From contig SUZW01000001.1 of the NCBI GenBank assembly GCA_015059685.1, positions 103,603-167,602 on the forward strand: a DNA stretch of 64,000 nt, read 5' to 3'. The notes beneath the pieces were generated by a model. It saw only the letters and a list, made by a program, of their open reading frames with translations. It had not been told where the DNA came from and did not search any database. The stretch comes from Rikenellaceae bacterium. Lineage in GTDB: Bacteria > Bacteroidota > Bacteroidia > Bacteroidales > Rikenellaceae. The position numbers and the translations under genes are program-made. Positions 19,520 to 29,008 of this stretch are shown piece after piece. Numbering within the stretch: position 1 is the stretch's first letter; every line of letters starts with the position of its first letter.

Positions 19520-21076
19520 ATGCCCAAGATTGTAAATCTAACACTCTCGCCCAAGCAGGCATCCGATGTGAAGCACTATGCTCCGTTGGTGGCTCGTGAG
19601 TTGCGTATCAAGGAGAGCGACATTGCGCTGTTGCGCATTGTCAAGCGTTCGGTAGATGCAAGGCGTGGAGCCTTGAAGGTAAATCTCTCGCTCGAGGCCT
19701 ATATCGACAACGAGGAGCAACCGGCACCCCTCCACTTCGATTATCCGTCGGTGGTGGGTAAGCCCGAGATAATCATTATTGGCGCAGGTCCTGCGGGGTT
19801 GTATGCGGCATTGCGGCTTATAGAGCTGGGTCTGAAGCCTATAATCTTCGAGCGAGGCAAGGAGGTTGTCGAGCGAGGCAAGGATATAGCGCAGATACAG
19901 CGCAATCAGGGTGTCGATCCCGACTCGAACTACGCCTTTGGTGAGGGCGGTGCGGGAACATTCTCCGATGGTAAACTCTTCACACGCAGCAAGAAGCGTG
20001 GCGACTACAACCGTGCTTTGCAGCGTCTTGTTTTCCACGGTGCTTCGCCCGAAATATTGTACGAGGCACATCCGCATATCGGTTCGGATCGCTTGCCACG
20101 CATCATTGCGAGTATGCGTGAGGCTATTCGTGCCGCAGGTGGCGAGGTGAACTTCGGAAGTCGTGTCACGGAACTTATCGTCAAGGGTGGCAAGGTACAG
20201 GGTGTTGTGGTGGGCGACACAAAGGTTGAGGCACAGGCGGTAGTTATTGCTACGGGCCACTCGGCACGAGATATATACTATATGTTGCATCGCAGCGGTG
20301 TGCGACTCGAGGCGAAGCCATACGCTATGGGCGTGCGCATCGAGCATCCGCAGCAGTTGATAAACAATATACAGTACCACCGTTCTGCCGATATGGAGTA
20401 TCTCCCTGCAGCGTCGTACTCGCTTGTGCAGCAGGTGGGTGGTAGAGGTGTCTATTCGTTCTGTATGTGTCCGGGAGGCTTTATTGTGCCGGCAATGACC
20501 GACGAGAGTGAGTCGGTGGTGAATGGTATGTCGCCTTCGCATCGTAACTCCCCATACGCCAACTCGGGCTTCGTGACCGAGATTAGGGCGGAGGATTTTA
20601 CTCACCTCACGGAGAGATATGGAGCCTTGGCGGGTCTGGTTTTTCAGCAGCAGCTGGAGCAAGCGGCACGAGAGCAGGCTCCCGAGCATCAGATGGCTCC
20701 GGCACAGCGTGTGGCGGACTTTGTGGCGGGTCGCAGGTCGGCATCGTTGCCGAAGGCGTCGTATGTACCGGGCCTTGTGTCGTCGAGGTTGGATGAGTGG
20801 ATGCCGCAGTTTATGGCTACACGACTGCGTGAGGCTATCTCTATCTTCGACAAGAGGATGAGGGGCTACATGACAAATGAGGCTGTGGTCGTGGGTGTGG
20901 AGTCGAGGACTTCGACACCTGTGCGCATACCTCGTGATAGGGTGTCGTTGCAACATCCCGAGGTGGAGGGGCTCTATCCTACGGGTGAGGGTGCAGGTTT
21001 TGCAGGAGGAATTATATCGGCTGCGCTCGATGGTGAGCGTGTAGCCGAGAGCATAGCAGAGATAGTAAAGAGATAG
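19520..21076 (+). CDS. FAD-dependent oxidoreductase/dehydrogenase of the COG2509 type
   Basis: PEIIIIGAGPAGLYAALRLIELGLKPIIFERG..SDGKLFTRSKKRGDYNRALQRLVFHGASPEILYEAHPHIGSDRLP. Confidence 0.85.
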   Translation: MPKIVNLTLSPKQASDVKHYAPLVARELRIKESDIALLRIVKRSVDARRGALKVNLSLEAYIDNEEQPAPLHFDYPSVVGKPEIIIIGAGPAGLYAALRLIELGLKPIIFERGKEVVERGKDIAQIQRNQGVDPDSNYAFGEGGAGTFSDGKLFTRSKKRGDYNRALQRLVFHGASPEILYEAHPHIGSDRLPRIIASMREAIRAAGGEVNFGSRVTELIVKGGKVQGVVVGDTKVEAQAVVIATGHSARDIYYMLHRSGVRLEAKPYAMGVRIEHPQQLINNIQYHRSADMEYLPAASYSLVQQVGGRGVYSFCMCPGGFIVPAMTDESESVVNGMSPSHRNSPYANSGFVTEIRAEDFTHLTERYGALAGLVFQQQLEQAAREQAPEHQMAPAQRVADFVAGRRSASLPKASYVPGLVSSRLDEWMPQFMATRLREAISIFDKRMRGYMTNEAVVVGVESRTSTPVRIPRDRVSLQHPEVEGLYPTGEGAGFAGGIISAALDGERVAESIAEIVKR

Positions 21077-21080
21077 GAGT

Positions 21081-21971
21081 ATGTTTTCGATAATAGTATG
21101 TTCGATACGGCCAAATGAGGCGGAGGCGTTGCGACAAAATATCGCTGCGACGATAGGTGATGTGCCCTTTGAGATGATAGCCTACGACAATCGTGGCACG
21201 GGTAAGGGTATTGCCGAGGTCTATAACGAGTGCGCAGCACGGGCCAAGTATGACCTGCTCTGCTTCGCCCACGAGGATATCGAGTTTCGGAGCGAAGGCT
21301 GGGGTCGAGATATAGCCTCGAAGCTCGAAGAGGTGGGCACGGGCGTTATAGGTTTTGCGGGTAGCACCTACAAGTCGGCATACCCTACGGGGTGGCTCTG
21401 CACACGCCGTTGGGGTGTGAGGATGCACTATGTGCAGGGGCGAGGAGAGGGTGAACACCTCTTCGATGACAACCCCGACAAATCCTACTACTCGGAGGTC
21501 GTGTCGCTCGATGGCTTGTGCCTCTTTGTGCACCGCAGAGTGTGGGAGGAGGTGCGCTTTGACGATGAGCTGCTGCGAGGTTTTCACTGCTACGATGTCG
21601 ATTTCACGATTGCCACGACGATTGCGGGCTACCGCAACTATGTCTGCCACACGCAGCTTGTGAAACATCGCTCGTCGGGTGCCTACTCCTATGATTGGTA
21701 CCACACAAACCTCGCCATGCACGAGAAGTGGAGCGACTTCCTGCCACTCTATGTGGCGATGCCGTCGGTGCGTGAGTGCGAGGATCTGGAGCGTCGAGCC
21801 GAGGCGGAGGCGTTGCGTAAGGTTATGCAGCACGGGATGTTCGAGGTGTGCAGCTGGGGCGATATTGTGGACTATATTGCTCGTTATCCGCTGAAATTTG
21901 TATCTTACAAACTATTTGCACAGACGATTAAATATCGTCTTCGTGCGCTACTAAAAGGGGTAAAACGATGA
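21081..21971 (+). CDS. Glycosyltransferase (family 2-like)
   Basis: MFSIIVCSIRPNEAEALRQNIAATIGDVPFEMIAYDNRGTGKGIAEVYNECAARAKYDLLCFAHEDIEF. Confidence 0.8.
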   Translation: MFSIIVCSIRPNEAEALRQNIAATIGDVPFEMIAYDNRGTGKGIAEVYNECAARAKYDLLCFAHEDIEFRSEGWGRDIASKLEEVGTGVIGFAGSTYKSAYPTGWLCTRRWGVRMHYVQGRGEGEHLFDDNPDKSYYSEVVSLDGLCLFVHRRVWEEVRFDDELLRGFHCYDVDFTIATTIAGYRNYVCHTQLVKHRSSGAYSYDWYHTNLAMHEKWSDFLPLYVAMPSVRECEDLERRAEAEALRKVMQHGMFEVCSWGDIVDYIARYPLKFVSYKLFAQTIKYRLRALLKGVKR

Positions 21972-22729
21972 AGGTCAAGGTTGTTATACCGATATATAGG
22001 GAGCTCACTTCGTTGGAGAGAGCGTCGCTGCAACAGACAAGCCGAGTATTGGCTGCCTATCCTATCGAGGTTCTCTACCCCGAAGGTATGGATATAGAGG
22101 CTCTCGTGGGCGGTGTGGCTTCGCTGGAGTGCCGAGCTGTCAGCGAGGAGTGGCTTGGCCGACGAAATGGTATTGCGGGCTACAATAGGATGTGTCTGTC
22201 GGAGGAGTTTTACGCCATGTATGCCGACTACGACTATATCTTGATATGCCATACCGATGCGTGGATATTTCGAGATGAGTTGCAGGAGTGGTGCGAGAGG
22301 GACTACGACTGCGTTGCTGCGCCATGGTTGCGCCGACCGATATACAACCTTCCTCTCGTGAAGCAATATATGGCGTGGCGAGCCAAACGAGCGACAAAGC
22401 CTACACGCCAGATTTTGTATGGCAAGGTCGGCAATGGCGGTCTGTCGTTGCGTAAGGTTGCCTCGTTTATGAGGGTGTGCAGGGAGGAGAAGGCGACAAT
22501 AGATTGCTTCAATGCCGAGTCACATCACCTCTATAACGAAGATGTATTCTGGGCTACGGTACCGCATGACTTTCGCTATCCCGATGCTATGGAGGCCTTG
22601 CACTTCGCTATCGACACACATCCTCGCTACTGCTACAAGCTGTTGGGCGAGAAGCTCCCTTTTGGTTGTCACAGCTGGACCAAGCCGAAGTTCTATCGCT
22701 TCTGGCACAAAATAATAGAGGTGGAGTAG
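21968..22729 (+). CDS. DUF5672-like putative glycosyltransferase
   Basis: YDYILICHTDAWIFRDELQEWCERDYDCVAAPW..GNGGLSLRKV..NEDVFW; ATGA overlap with upstream gene. Confidence 0.75.
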   Translation: MKVKVVIPIYRELTSLERASLQQTSRVLAAYPIEVLYPEGMDIEALVGGVASLECRAVSEEWLGRRNGIAGYNRMCLSEEFYAMYADYDYILICHTDAWIFRDELQEWCERDYDCVAAPWLRRPIYNLPLVKQYMAWRAKRATKPTRQILYGKVGNGGLSLRKVASFMRVCREEKATIDCFNAESHHLYNEDVFWATVPHDFRYPDAMEALHFAIDTHPRYCYKLLGEKLPFGCHSWTKPKFYRFWHKIIEVE

Positions 22730-22763
22730 TGCTCCACCTCTATCTGTGTTGTAGCGCAATCTG

Positions 22764-24101
22764 CTAAATAATTCCCTGCTCAAGCATCGCCTGTGCGACC
22801 TTGAGGAAGCCGGCGATATTTGCACCCTTGACATAGTTGATGCGGTCACCCTCGTCGCCCGCCTTGACGCAAGCCTCGTGGATAGACTGCATAATGTAGT
22901 GCAACTTCTCATCAACCTCGGCTGCCGACCACGAGATATGCATTGCGTTCTGGGTCATCTCCAAGCCCGAAGTAGCTACGCCACCTGCATTCACCGCCTT
23001 ACCCGGAGCGAACAAGATGCGAGCCTTCTGGAACGCTGCGATAGCTTCAGGGGTACAACCCATATTCGATACCTCGGCAACGCACCATGTGCCATTTGCG
23101 AGCAACTCCTCGGCATCAGCACCTGTCAGCTCGTTCTGGAAAGCACAAGGGAGTGCGATGTCGCACTTCACACTCCAAGCCTTCTTGCCCGGAACGAATG
23201 TGGCATCCGAGAACTTCTCGGCAAATGGAGCAACAATATTGCGGTTCGAAGCACGAAGCTCCAACATATAGTCAATCTTCTCATCGTTCATACCGTTAGG
23301 GTTGAGAACAACACCATCAGGTCCCGAAATAGCGATAACCTTTGCGCCCAACTCGGTAGCCTTCTTCGCTGCACCCCAAGCCACATTTCCGAAGCCCGAG
23401 ATAGCAACCGTTGCGCCCTTCAACTCCTTGCCTGCACGGTGGAGCATATGCTCAACAAAATACAAAGCTCCAAAGCCCGTAGCTTCAGGACGAATAAGTG
23501 AACCACCCCAAGTCAAGCCCTTGCCTGTCAAGACACCTGTGTTGTATTCACGAGCCAACTTCTTGTACATACCGTACATATAGCCAATCTCACGACCACC
23601 TACGCCTACATCGCCAGCAGGAACATCGGTGTCAGGGCCGATATTCTGCCACAACTCCAACATAAAGGCCTGGCAGAAACGCATAATCTCGGCATCGCTC
23701 TTGCCTACAGGATCGAAGTCCGAGCCACCCTTGGCTCCACCCATAGGGAGGGTTGTCAATGCGTTCTTGAAGGTCTGCTCAAAGCCGAGGAACTTCAACA
23801 TCGAAGGGTTTACAGCCTTGTGGAAGCGGATGCCGCCCTTGTATGGACCAATAGCCGAGTTGAATTGGATACGATAGCCGAGGTTGGTCTGTATCTCGCC
23901 CTGGTCATCAACCCAAGTTACACGGAAAGTGATGATGCGGTCAGGTTCGACCATGCGCTCAACAATCTTCGCCTTCTCAAATTCGGGGTGCTGGTTATAG
24001 ACCTCTTCGATAGACTCCAAAACTTCGCGTACTGCTTGCAAGTACTCGTTCTCACCTGGGTGCTTCTGCTCCAGGTTGAGCATAATGTCATTAACCTTCA
24101 T
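22764..24101 (-). CDS. gdhA: NADP-specific glutamate dehydrogenase
   Basis: GYRIQFNSAIGPYKGGIRFHKAVNPSMLKFLGFEQTFKNALTTLPMGGAKGGSDFDPVGKSDAEIMRFCQAFM. Confidence 0.97.
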   Translation of the reverse strand: MKVNDIMLNLEQKHPGENEYLQAVREVLESIEEVYNQHPEFEKAKIVERMVEPDRIITFRVTWVDDQGEIQTNLGYRIQFNSAIGPYKGGIRFHKAVNPSMLKFLGFEQTFKNALTTLPMGGAKGGSDFDPVGKSDAEIMRFCQAFMLELWQNIGPDTDVPAGDVGVGGREIGYMYGMYKKLAREYNTGVLTGKGLTWGGSLIRPEATGFGALYFVEHMLHRAGKELKGATVAISGFGNVAWGAAKKATELGAKVIAISGPDGVVLNPNGMNDEKIDYMLELRASNRNIVAPFAEKFSDATFVPGKKAWSVKCDIALPCAFQNELTGADAEELLANGTWCVAEVSNMGCTPEAIAAFQKARILFAPGKAVNAGGVATSGLEMTQNAMHISWSAAEVDEKLHYIMQSIHEACVKAGDEGDRINYVKGANIAGFLKVAQAMLEQGII

Positions 24102-24302
24102 AATTTTCTGTAAATTTAGCGATTTACTATCTTTTAACTTGTTGTCTTTGTGTTATCTTTTCCGTAGAGGAGGCGTTTATGCTTTTTGTCGCTACTTTCA
24201 GCGCACCCCCCTAACGACCCTAACGCCTCTAACGACCCTAATCCTCCTTGCGCCATCTCTCGTCTAAAAACTACTCACTACTCTCTACTCACTACTCACT
24301 AA

Positions 24303-24983
24303 TTAAATCTCCACCAAGTTGTGTTTTATGGCATAGACCACCAGGCTTGCCGTGTTTTTCGAGCCTGTCTTCTCGAGAATGTTGGCTCGGTGGGCATCGA
24401 CCGTGCGCTTCGAGATGAAGAGCGAGTCGGCAATCTCCTGTGTCGATAGACCTCGGCAGATGCCGAGCAAGACATCAACCTCACGCTCCGACAGAGCATC
24501 GGTGTCGTCACGACGACGCAGTGCGCTCGAGAGGGTCTGCATAACCTCCTTGCAGAAGTACTCCTCGCCTTCGCTCACAGCCTCGATAGCGGCAAAGACC
24601 TCCTCAATCGAGGAGTCCTTCATCAAAAAGCCCTTGGCACCCGCCTCGACCATACGGGAGTAGTAGTTCTCGTCGCCGAACATCGACAGGCATATAATCT
24701 TGAAGTTGGGGTTGCGCTCCAACGCCAACATCGTGGCTTTGTCACCCGACATCTGGGGCATAGCAATGTCCATAAAGACTATATCGGCCTCCACGGCCTC
24801 GGCATTTTCGAGGAACTCCGTGCCGTCACCCGCCTCGGCAACCACACGACAGCCGTGCTGACCATCTATAAGTCTGCGAAGCCCATTGCGAAATAGGGCG
24901 TGGTCATCAACCAACGCTATCTTAAGCTCTCTTGCCACCTCTTTTACGCTGTTTTTTAACCTCCTCACGATGAACCGAAACAC
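24303..24983 (-). CDS. NarL/LuxR-type response regulator (true start probably internal, near IALVDDHALF)
   Basis: Receiver domain plus C-terminal ALSEREVDVLLGICRGLSTQEIADSLFISKRTVDAHRANILEKTGSKNTASLVVYAIK. Confidence 0.93.
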   Translation of the reverse strand: MFRFIVRRLKNSVKEVARELKIALVDDHALFRNGLRRLIDGQHGCRVVAEAGDGTEFLENAEAVEADIVFMDIAMPQMSGDKATMLALERNPNFKIICLSMFGDENYYSRMVEAGAKGFLMKDSSIEEVFAAIEAVSEGEEYFCKEVMQTLSSALRRRDDTDALSEREVDVLLGICRGLSTQEIADSLFISKRTVDAHRANILEKTGSKNTASLVVYAIKHNLVEI

Positions 24984-25917
24984 CTATTACCGCTGTAGCG
25001 TGCATACCGTGTCCCTTTTGGCTCGTGATATCGAAGGAACCATTTAGTGAGTCTATGCGTGATACGATATTCGACAAGCCCATACCGCAATCCATCATTG
25101 CCTTTGGGCGGAAGCCTCGGCCGTTGTCCGAGTAGTCGAGTTTGAGAGCATCGCCCTCAAACGATAGCGATAGGCTTATAATCGAACACCCCGAATGTTT
25201 CAACGAGTTGTTTATCAACTCACACACAACACGATACAGGATAACCTCGATATCGCTATCGAAACGCTCCTTGCGCATATTCGTGGCGAAGCGTATATAG
25301 ACCTTATGCAGCGACAGGATGCGTGAGATGAAGCTCTTGATACCCTGCGCCAGGCCGAAGTCCATAAGTATCTGTGGCGACATATTGTTCGATATCTCTC
25401 GTACCGAGCGTATCGCTTCGTCTATAACATAGCGTGTGTTTTGCAGTATCTCGTTCTGCTCGTCGGTGAGGTTGTCGGTAGGAAGTGCCGTGAGCGACAT
25501 TCGTGCCGACGAGAGCAGAGGTCCCATGCCGTCGTGCAGCTCCTTGGCAAAGTTGGAGCGTGAACGCTCCTCGGTGCGCAGCACAGCGGTCATAATGCGC
25601 TTGTTGAAGAGTGAACGCTGATAGTTTAGGCGGTCGATGTAGTTTACAAGTCGGTTGGCAAAGATTACCGCCAAGACGATACACAACGAGGCGACAATAT
25701 CGAGTGTGATGTATAGACTGCTATCTATTGTGTAGCCTCGGCGAGAGAACATCTGTATGATGTGCTGTGCAAAGGATACAGCGAAGCCCACAATGCACAA
25801 TATCCATATAGCATTATACTTTGTGCGACGCACGAGGTGTACGGCAAACCCCATCGCAACAAGTTGAATGATGGTTAAGACAACCATTATGATGATGAAG
25901 CCGACACTCAATTGCAT
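24922..25917 (-). CDS. HisKA_3-type sensor histidine kinase
   Basis: RTEERSRSNFAKELHDGMGPLLSSARMSL..ELINNSLKHSGCS..LDYSDNGRGF; overlaps response regulator. Confidence 0.92.
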   Translation of the reverse strand: MQLSVGFIIIMVVLTIIQLVAMGFAVHLVRRTKYNAIWILCIVGFAVSFAQHIIQMFSRRGYTIDSSLYITLDIVASLCIVLAVIFANRLVNYIDRLNYQRSLFNKRIMTAVLRTEERSRSNFAKELHDGMGPLLSSARMSLTALPTDNLTDEQNEILQNTRYVIDEAIRSVREISNNMSPQILMDFGLAQGIKSFISRILSLHKVYIRFATNMRKERFDSDIEVILYRVVCELINNSLKHSGCSIISLSLSFEGDALKLDYSDNGRGFRPKAMMDCGMGLSNIVSRIDSLNGSFDITSQKGHGMHATAVIGVSVHREEVKKQRKRGGKRA

Positions 25918-25937
25918 ATAAAGCCTATTTTTTGGGG

Positions 25938-26708
25938 TTACAACAACAATTCCAACTCTTCGAGTTGCCTATACTCTGTCATATCGACCTTTATAGGCAC
26001 CACAGCAACATAGCCATTAGCCAAAGCCCACTCATCGCTCTCCTCGGCCGCAGGCTCCGCATTTTGGAAACCGCCCGTAAGCCAGAAGTATTCACGGCCG
26101 TGGGGGTCGGTGCGGAGGAAGAACTCCTCTCGCCAAAAACCACGAGTCTGCCTCGATATGCGCACACCCTTAATCTCTGCGAGAGGTATATTCGGAACAT
26201 TGACATTCAGACAACAAGGCAACGACACTCCCTTCTCGAGAACCTTCCCAACAATCTCTACGCCATACTTCACCGCACCCTCGAAATCTGCATCGGGGTC
26301 GTGGTCTGTGAGCGAGAGTCCGATGCTCGGGATGTTGTAGAACGAGGCCTCGATAGCGGCTCCCATCGTTCCGGAGTAGAGGACATTTATGGCGGCATTC
26401 GAGCCGTGGTTTATGCCCGAGATAGCCAAATCGACCTTCTCGTTGGTGAGGAGATAGTCGAAAGCCATCTTCACGCAATCTACGGGTGTGCCATTAAGGG
26501 CGTAAACCGTTACTCCCTCCTCGTCACGCACCTTGCGGAGGCGGAGTGGGTTGTAAATCGTTATGGCTTGGCTCATACCACTCTGTGGTGCCTCGGGTGC
26601 AATGGCTATAACACGACCAAAGTGGCGTGCCACCTCTATGGCTGCCTCAAAACCCTTCGAACGATAGCTGTCGTCGTTGGTTAGAAATATCAATCTCTCC
26701 CTATTCAC
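25938..26708 (-). CDS. surE: 5'/3'-nucleotidase SurE
   Basis: LIFLTNDDSYRSKGFEAAIEVARHFGRVIAIAPEAPQSGMSQAIT..DLAISGINHGSNAAINVLYSGTMGAAIEA. Confidence 0.96.
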   Translation of the reverse strand: MNRERLIFLTNDDSYRSKGFEAAIEVARHFGRVIAIAPEAPQSGMSQAITIYNPLRLRKVRDEEGVTVYALNGTPVDCVKMAFDYLLTNEKVDLAISGINHGSNAAINVLYSGTMGAAIEASFYNIPSIGLSLTDHDPDADFEGAVKYGVEIVGKVLEKGVSLPCCLNVNVPNIPLAEIKGVRISRQTRGFWREEFFLRTDPHGREYFWLTGGFQNAEPAAEESDEWALANGYVAVVPIKVDMTEYRQLEELELLL

Positions 26709-26852
26709 ACCAACAAAGGTAATGATTTATCAAGAATATCAAAAATATTGAAAATATTTTTTGCATTTTCTGCCACAAAAAAGGTAGTGTCCAAAAATTT
26801 TTTTGGACACTACCCCTACGGTTAGACAGCCTCTTTTTGTGATGCGTCGTTT

Positions 26853-27257
26853 TTAGAATGGCAGATCATCTACCGCAACTCCGCTTGCCTCGGGCATTGC
26901 CGGTTCTGCAGTTGGCATCGGAGCCATCTCTGCACTCGGCATCGGAGCAGCATAGTTTGTTGTAGGTTGCTCGGCAATATGAGCCACCTCTTTTGGCTTG
27001 GCGCTGCGTACATTTATATCGGTGTACCAGCGACCGTTGTACTCTCGTGAGTCGATATCGAACGATACGATATACGAAGCTCCGACTACGAGGCGGGCCA
27101 CCTCGTCACGCTTGTTGAAAAACTTTACGCACGCCTTGCGTGGGTAGGGTGAGCCTGTCTGCACCTCGAATACTACATCTTGGCGGAACCACTCGCCACG
27201 AGCCGATGTGCCGCTTGTCTCGGGCAACACCTTGAATACTATTCCTTCAAACTCCAT
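26853..27257 (-). CDS. DUF3127-like protein
   Basis: MEFEGIVFKVLPETSGTSARGEWFRQDVVFEVQTGSPYPRKACVKFFNKRDEV. Confidence 0.8.
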   Translation of the reverse strand: MEFEGIVFKVLPETSGTSARGEWFRQDVVFEVQTGSPYPRKACVKFFNKRDEVARLVVGASYIVSFDIDSREYNGRWYTDINVRSAKPKEVAHIAEQPTTNYAAPMPSAEMAPMPTAEPAMPEASGVAVDDLPF

Positions 27258-27373
27258 AATTATATATTTTTTTACTCTTTGCTTCTGTGCTCTGCAAAGG
27301 TAGTAAAAATCCTACAATGAAAAAGCCTGCCGGCAACTTTTTTGCAGGCAGGCTTGGTGGTGATTGGGCAGAG

Positions 27374-27661
27374 TTACTTGTCGCGTCGTTTTTCGATTTG
27401 GCGTTTTATGGCATCGAGGGCCAAGTCTATAGCCTCCTCGAATGTGCGGGCTCTCTGCTCGGTAAGGATGTCGTTGCCCGGCACATGGAGTGTTACAAGT
27501 GCCACTTTATTACCCTTTTCGTTATCCTTATCCAACTTAAATACAACATCAACGCCTGTTGCGCTATCCTCGAAGCGCTCCAATCTCGACATCTTTTTCT
27601 CTACAAATTCGATAAGCTGCTTGCTCGCATCGAACTTCACTGATTGAATGTTAACCTCCAT
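27374..27661 (-). CDS. hpf: Ribosome hibernation-promoting factor/RaiA family
   Basis: MEVNIQSVKFDASKQLIEFVEKKMSRLERFEDSATGVDVVFKLDKDNEKGNKVALVTLHVPGNDI. Confidence 0.88.
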   Translation of the reverse strand: MEVNIQSVKFDASKQLIEFVEKKMSRLERFEDSATGVDVVFKLDKDNEKGNKVALVTLHVPGNDILTEQRARTFEEAIDLALDAIKRQIEKRRDK

Positions 27662-27689
27662 AGTACAAATAATTTTAAGGTTTATAAAT

Positions 27690-27813
27690 TAAAATTGTTC
27701 TGATTGGTAAATTTTGCACTGCACTTCGGTAGCCAAACTCCTCACATAGGCCTACTATGCTGCGGGTTTGTCTCCTCGTTTAGCACAAAATTTCCTCAAT
27801 CATCTCCAATTTT
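27690..27813. repeat. Dispersed palindromic intergenic repeat, copy A
   Basis: aaaattgttctgattggtaaattttgcac...ctcacataggcctactatgctgcggg...gcacaaaatttcctcaatcatctccaatttt. Confidence 0.75.
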
Positions 27814-27944
27814 GTTATTGGCAATTAGCCATTAGCCATTGGCCATTAGCTTTTTTAGTTCTCCACTCTTCACTCTTTACTCTTCACTCTTCACTCTCCA
27901 CTTGTTTCGTTTAATTGTCAATTCGTCAATTGTCAATTGTCAAT

Positions 27945-28853
27945 TCACCTATGCGGGTGTGCTTTTTTGTACGCCTCTTGTAGTTGTGTTATGCTATTGT
28001 GTGTGTAACATTGTGTCGTCTTGAGCGACGAGTGCCCCATCAGCTCCTGTATCTCTCGCATATCGGCATCTCGGTTGAGCAGATGTGTAGCGAAGGTGTG
28101 TCGCAGTACATGGGGCGACTTCTTGCCCTGCACATTTGCCTCCATAAGTTGTCGCTTTACAATGCGTTGCACGGTGGAGCGTGAGAGCACTGTGCCACTC
28201 TCCGACACTATAAGTGGCGACTGTGGCAGGATACTCAAGCCGTTCGCTTCGAGGTTTGCCACATAGCTCTTCACTCGCTGTCCCATCTCCGGCAGTATCG
28301 GTATCACACGGTGCTTATCACCTTTGCCTCGTATGCGCAGCACGGAGTAGTTGTCCGAGAAATCACCAACACGCATACCACACAACTCGGCAAGACGGAT
28401 GCCACAACTGTAGAAGAGCGCAATTATTAACGCATCACGCTGCTCTCGCAGTGCGTGGTTCGTGCTCTTTTCGCGGATGTTGTCGAGCAGGTCGGCCATG
28501 CGTGACTCGGGCACAAAGTTTGGTAGCTTGCGTGCAGTGCGCAGTGAAGATATGCGGGTAAATATGTCGTGTGTAATGTGGTTGTGGTGACGCAGGTAGC
28601 GGTAGAAGCTACGCAATGACGACAACTCACGGTTCATCGAGGCGGCACTAATCTTGTCGTGGTCCATACGGTACATTATCCACTCTCGAAGATCCTCGAA
28701 CGACACTTTGCACAAATCAACACTCTCGACATCGACACCAATGCGGGAGGCGCACCACGCAGCAAAGGTCTCAAGGTCGTGCCGATAGTTGCGCACGGTG
28801 AGCGCAGAGTAGCGTCTTTCGGCCTGAATGTATGAAATGAACGCATCGATCAT
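27945..28853 (-). CDS. XerC/XerD-family tyrosine recombinase
   Basis: SYIQAERRYSALTVRNYRHDLETFAAW..FYSCGIRLAELCGM..KKSPHVLRHTFATHLLNRDADMREIQELMGHSSLKTTQCYTH. Confidence 0.92.
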   Translation of the reverse strand: MIDAFISYIQAERRYSALTVRNYRHDLETFAAWCASRIGVDVESVDLCKVSFEDLREWIMYRMDHDKISAASMNRELSSLRSFYRYLRHHNHITHDIFTRISSLRTARKLPNFVPESRMADLLDNIREKSTNHALREQRDALIIALFYSCGIRLAELCGMRVGDFSDNYSVLRIRGKGDKHRVIPILPEMGQRVKSYVANLEANGLSILPQSPLIVSESGTVLSRSTVQRIVKRQLMEANVQGKKSPHVLRHTFATHLLNRDADMREIQELMGHSSLKTTQCYTHNSITQLQEAYKKAHPHR

Positions 28854-29008
28854 AGTCGTACCATATTAAAAAAATCGATAGCTACAGAGTTGCCATACCA
28901 CCAACCCTACACAAATATAGGAAATAAAAATGACAAAAACAATAATCTGTCCGGTTTTTTGAGCCGGACAGATTATAAAAAGTTGTAATTTAACAATAAT
29001 TCCTCCAA

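Noticed and set aside
19538-20956. 472-aa minus-strand ORF
   Set aside because: Antisense shadow of the FAD-dependent oxidoreductase; His/Arg-rich low-plausibility protein
27945-28853. Tyrosine recombinase as evidence of a mobile element
   Set aside because: Sits with hpf and other core genes, is XerC/D-like in length and motifs, and has no attachment repeats or cargo nearby
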